From the NCBI GenBank assembly GCA_019914995.1, contig CM034131.1:7472501-7536500 (forward strand): DNA of 64,000 bases, written 5' to 3'. The translations under genes were made by a program, and so were the position numbers. Positions 60,119 to 64,000 of this stretch are shown piece after piece; positions within the stretch are counted from its first letter, which is position 1, and each line of letters starts with the position of its first letter. The notes beneath the pieces were generated by a model, which was given only the letters and a program-made list of their open reading frames with translations, had not been told where the DNA came from and did not search any database. This DNA is from Acanthochlamys bracteata (Eukaryota; Streptophyta; Magnoliopsida; Pandanales; Velloziaceae).

Positions 60119-63100
60119 ATGGTTGAAGGAGAAGAAACAACAGAGAAGGAAAATGAAGCAATGAATCTCGAGTTCGTTTCATGCTTGCTTCAACCACCAA
60201 TCGATCACCATGATCCTAAATACGTCGGTCTCCGGAGACTTCTACTCCATCGTAAGGCTCAAAATTCCCCTGCTGCCATTGCCAGCCGCAAGGTGTAGAT
60301 TTTTTTTAATTCTTTTTCTTCTAACTTGAAAAATGAATCTAAAAAATCGATTCTGTGGTTTGTTGGATTGGTCTTGTGTAACGTGTCGTTGTGCTCGTGA
60401 AGGAGTGGAGGTGTAATGAAAGCGGGTATGCTGCTTACCGTAATTTCATCAGACGACCGAGAAACTGGGAGACGTCTTCGTCGGTCAATGCACTGAGCCG
60501 GACGAGCACTCCCGGCAACAGGTCAGTGCTTAATTTTGCTGGAATGTTGGTCTTGTGCTTCATGAATTGTTGTCGATGATATTCTTAGCGGTAATGTTGC
60601 TTCTGTTATTTATTTGTTTTATCTTCATTTCTACGAGCTAAGGTTGAACGCACCTCTATTTGAAATGTGAGCTTGCATTGTTTGCAATACCTTGTGGTTT
60701 AAGCTTGGAGAAAATTAAGTCTGGCCATTACATAACAAGTTCAAAATATCTAGGATAGTATCTACCCACGAACTTACATTACTTTGTGATGAACAAGCTT
60801 TCTATTTGACATAATCTGGAAGGGGATGCTTCTGCTCTTCTGTTTTGGGGTTTTGCCTGCTGTCATTATATTTGATTCTTTAGTAGGCAATGGCAAGCAC
60901 TTCTAATTTATAGTGATGGTTTTATGCTGGTTAGGCCTTTGCAACTTATGCCTATTGGATGAATTGTTTCTTCGCATGAAAGTAAGAAGAGGATCTCAAA
61001 AGAGTTTGTACTTCCATACTTGTATGATAAGATATAAAGTGTAACTAATTAGACTAGAAAGTAAGCAACTGTCTTCAAGTGAGATGATCTCTCCTTAATT
61101 TGCTCAATAGGTGCTAGACACATCGAAGCACCAAATTGTGTTCCCTCCAGTGTTCACTTTAATCCTCATACCATCTGCTACTGTAAGCAAGTTGTATGTA
61201 CATATTCCTTGGAAGAGTGAGCAATTTAGGGAAACATAGCTATGCATCTGGTTATGGAGACTTTTTTTTAAATAATAAAAATTATACATGTAAAGATTCA
61301 ATGACGTTGAATTCACCTATACTTTCCAATATCTTTAAAAAAATTATAGAAGGTTTCTTGGGAAATGAAAAGTTGAAAAGGAGATAGAGAAGCACTTCCA
61401 AACAGCCCTTATAACTGTATTTTTTACTGAATATTGCTTGGTTATTAATGCTGTAACCAAAATATATGGGCTGTAAAAATAATAATTTCTTTTCCTAAAA
61501 TATCGAATACTGCATCCTCCGTCCTTCACACCAGTGTGTTTGTCTAATCTTGATGTTCCAGTGGACATTGGGCTTCCATTCCAGGTCCTCAGTCTATTTG
61601 GTTTAAAGGAGGAAGCCGGAGTTCTAGCAGGGTATGTAGGTATACTTTTGAGATTTACCTTTAGTGCATTGAATTTTTCTGCAATTGTCCAGACCTCAAT
61701 TATTACATATGCTTTAATTGTTCTTGCTTTGAAGCAGTGTCACATAGTTCTCCCACATTATGGTTAGCATTTGAGCCTAATAGCTTGCTTATAACTTTGA
61801 TAGTGATCTTTATTTTAATACAGGACTTGAGAAGTGGGACTCACTCTGGCCATGGCTCCAGTTTCAACTCAAGTATGGGTGAAACTGAGTGGCACTTCAG
61901 GCCAACTGAGCATGCATACTCATTTGTCGGAATGTACTGCATCTTTGACAACTGCAAAGCGTCAGGTTTATTCTCATAATATAATGACCATTAACATTAT
62001 AATATAATCCTATGGAAGAATATATGAGAAAATAAGAGTTCTCTATTGCAGTTACAATTTTAAAATTTGCCCATATGAGTTCTGATCTACTTGCATATGG
62101 AGCATCTGATGGAAGCTTGACAATTTGCCGTGTTTCTGAGTCCCCTTCAGTTCTTCAGCAGTTAAAAGGTCACTCCAAAGACATTACAGGTTAGATGTCT
62201 TTGTTTTGGTTCCACCAGTGTTTTCATTGTTTAGTTTTTAGTGAAAAAGAAAGCACTCCATGAAGTTTCACTACAGTGTAATGATGTGTGAGGATACTGT
62301 GCAGAAATTGTAAAGGAAATGCTAGGAAAATTAGAATGAAGTCAATCTAGTTCCTAGCTGTTCTTTTTTTTGGTTTCTTCAGTCATTTACATTTGGGTGT
62401 TTATTATGTTTTCTTCTGGTTACTATTACATTGTCACAAATTCAAGATGAATAATATTTTTTCGAGTATTTGATATTTGTCTTCAACTATACCTCTTAAA
62501 TGTAAGACAGAATGCTACTTTTTACTCAAGCTGCTTGTGTTAAAAAGAGGATTCAGTAAGTCCTTTGAGATGCGTCTTTTCTATGCAATTAATGTTTTGG
62601 CCTGAGTTCTAGCTGTCTGATTTCAACACATTCCCTTAAGTAGCTGGTTTATAGTCTTCAGATGACAAGCTTGAAATTTCGCATTTAGATATGTTGGAAC
62701 ACTATCTACTTCCTAGAACAACAACAATAAAGCCTTATCTAACTCGATGGCTGTCGGTTAGTTAAAGTGTATTCTAAGTTGGTTATTGTCGTGCAAGGTG
62801 ACTAATGTTTCTCACAGCATGCACCATCACTAGATAATGTATGCTTTCATTCAATTGTCTCCTGAAGAATGAGATGCACCTTAAGCATTTTTTATAGCTA
62901 ATAGCTAGATAGAGTACTGAAACCATTTCAAGCTAGCAGCAAAATAAGCTATTGATTGCTGAAGTGCTACATCTAAAATATTTGTTGCCTTTATTTGTCC
63001 AATCTATTCCGAAGTGCTAACTGGATTACAGATTTTGATTTTTCATCAAACAATCAGTACATTGCTTCATCTTCAGTAGACAAAACTGTGCAAGTCTGGG

Positions 63101-63983
63101 AGATAGCTAAAGGCCATTGCATCCGAGTAATATATGGTGTTTCTTCACAATTATGTATCCGTTTCCACCCGGTGTGTGTAGTTCCTTTCCGTTTGTTTAC
63201 TTTTTGGCCGTTTGATTTCCTTTATTGGACTCAAATATAATATAGACCGAAGGGATGAGGATTCATATAAGCGGGTACTGTAACCCTTTGTTAAGGGTTT
63301 AGGTTCCTCCTTTGTTGAATCCTCTCAACAGCATATCTATATTGTGAGAAACTGATGTATTAGATTAATGCTCTAACAAGCTAATTTTATTTATGTTGTA
63401 TGCAGGTCAATAATAACTTCCTTTTTGTTGGCAATGCAAACAAAGAGATTAGTGTACGTTACAAAATCTCATTACTGGTATTTTTCTGTTATTTTGTTTT
63501 AAGTAGGAACACAGGCAGTCATAATCACAGATGAATTTTTAAACTATATATGTCCTTCTAGGAATTGATTGGACAACATTGTCAGATGCATTGATTCTTT
63601 TAGCCTTATTACAGGTTATAAATTTTAGCACTGGGAGGATAATCAATAAGGCGCTCTTCGACAGTGAGATAACAGCTATGGATAATGACCATAGTGGTCA
63701 GCTAATTTTTGCCGGTGATGCACAGGTCTGCTATAACTGCAAGCATTTTATTTAGTTTGGTAATATGATGAGCTGCATCCAGAATGCAACACTTCTTACA
63801 GGGATGCATACACACAGTCAGTGTGAACTCCCGTACAGGATCAGTATCCAAGTCTCATAGGAATAGAAGTAGTGGCAGGACAAAGTCTCCCATAACAACC
63901 ATACAATACAGAACCTTTTCGCTGATGGCACGCGGTCCAGTTCTTCTTTCGTGCTCTCAAGATGGAAATCTTTGTTTTTTCAG
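60119..63983 (+). CDS. WD40 repeat protein, WDR13-like, N-terminal part (runs off the window)
   Basis: A WD40 beta-propeller protein, probably a scaffold; the closest family I recall is plant WDR13-like (At5g19920 type), of unknown role. Exons are 60119-60292, 60403-60521, 61562-61631, 61824-61965, 62052-62189, 63032-63171, 63406-63453, 63615-63725 and 63802-63983; all phases close and the gene continues past the edge. The N-terminus has PKYVGLRRLLLHRK and YAAYRNFIRRPRNWE, followed by a Ser/Gly-rich linker (SIWFKGGSRSSSR). WD repeats start near residue 165: VTILKFAHMSSDLLAYGASD with SLTICRV, then LKGHSKDITDFDFSSNNQYI with SVDKTVQVWEI, HPVNNNFLFVGNANKEISVI, SEITAMDNDHSGQLIFAGDA and GPVLLSCSQDGNLCFF. 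Exon 3 (SGHWASIPGPQSIWF) was chosen over another open frame there because it joins in phase on both sides. Confidence 0.85.
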
Positions 63984-64000
63984 GTGATCTCAATTAAGGC

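Noticed and set aside
61534-61767. Open frame MCLSNLDVPVDIGLPFQVLS in the WD40 gene
   Set aside because: The splice-consistent frame in the same place (SGHWASIPGPQSIWF) joins its neighbours in phase on both sides, while this one does not.

Overview
The window is nuclear DNA of a flowering plant, most likely a woody eudicot. Genes have many short GT-AG introns in AT-rich DNA, several products carry chloroplast targeting, and the gene set is plant-specific (threonine deaminase with a transit peptide, thylakoid FKBP, GDSL lipase, NFD4-like transporter, RZ-1 protein, KTF1/SPT5L). The species cannot be named from the sequence. I found no tRNA, rRNA or CRISPR array.

Layout. 1-985 (+): last exons of the splicing factor PRP3. 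2100-5340: a transcribed-looking stretch with no usable reading frame, perhaps a dead gene. 5710-7756 (-): GDSL esterase/lipase. 9093-14248 (-): threonine deaminase (OMR1), including a GC-AG intron. 15065-16284 (-): CHUP1-like coiled-coil protein. 16594-17224: a small LTR element of TRIM type. 17633-21510 (-): thylakoid FKBP. 23461-25317 (-): single-exon NFD4-like transporter. 29221-35193 (-): aspartic protease with a foldback MITE and a long homopolymer run in its introns. 37162-37507 (-): an 87-residue membrane protein. 38756-43208 (+): RZ-1C-like RNA-binding protein. 44536-49190 (+): a decayed copy of KTF1/SPT5L. 50062-54688 (+): PP2A B' (B56) regulatory subunit. 55946-58246: a 2.3 kb solo LTR. 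59130-59303 (-): one orphan coding exon. 60119 to the window edge (+): WD40 protein resembling WDR13.

The genes are housekeeping or developmental and do not form one pathway. From memory, two neighbour pairs match Arabidopsis: OMR1 next to FKBP16-4 (At3g10050/At3g10060) and RZ-1C next to KTF1 (At5g04280/At5g04290). This suggests an ancestral eudicot block. The most notable observation is that the KTF1 copy in the conserved place beside an intact RZ-1C gene is ruined. KTF1 is an effector of RNA-directed DNA methylation.

Exon borders come from splice signals, reading-frame closure and remembered family sequences. No alignment or transcript data were available.
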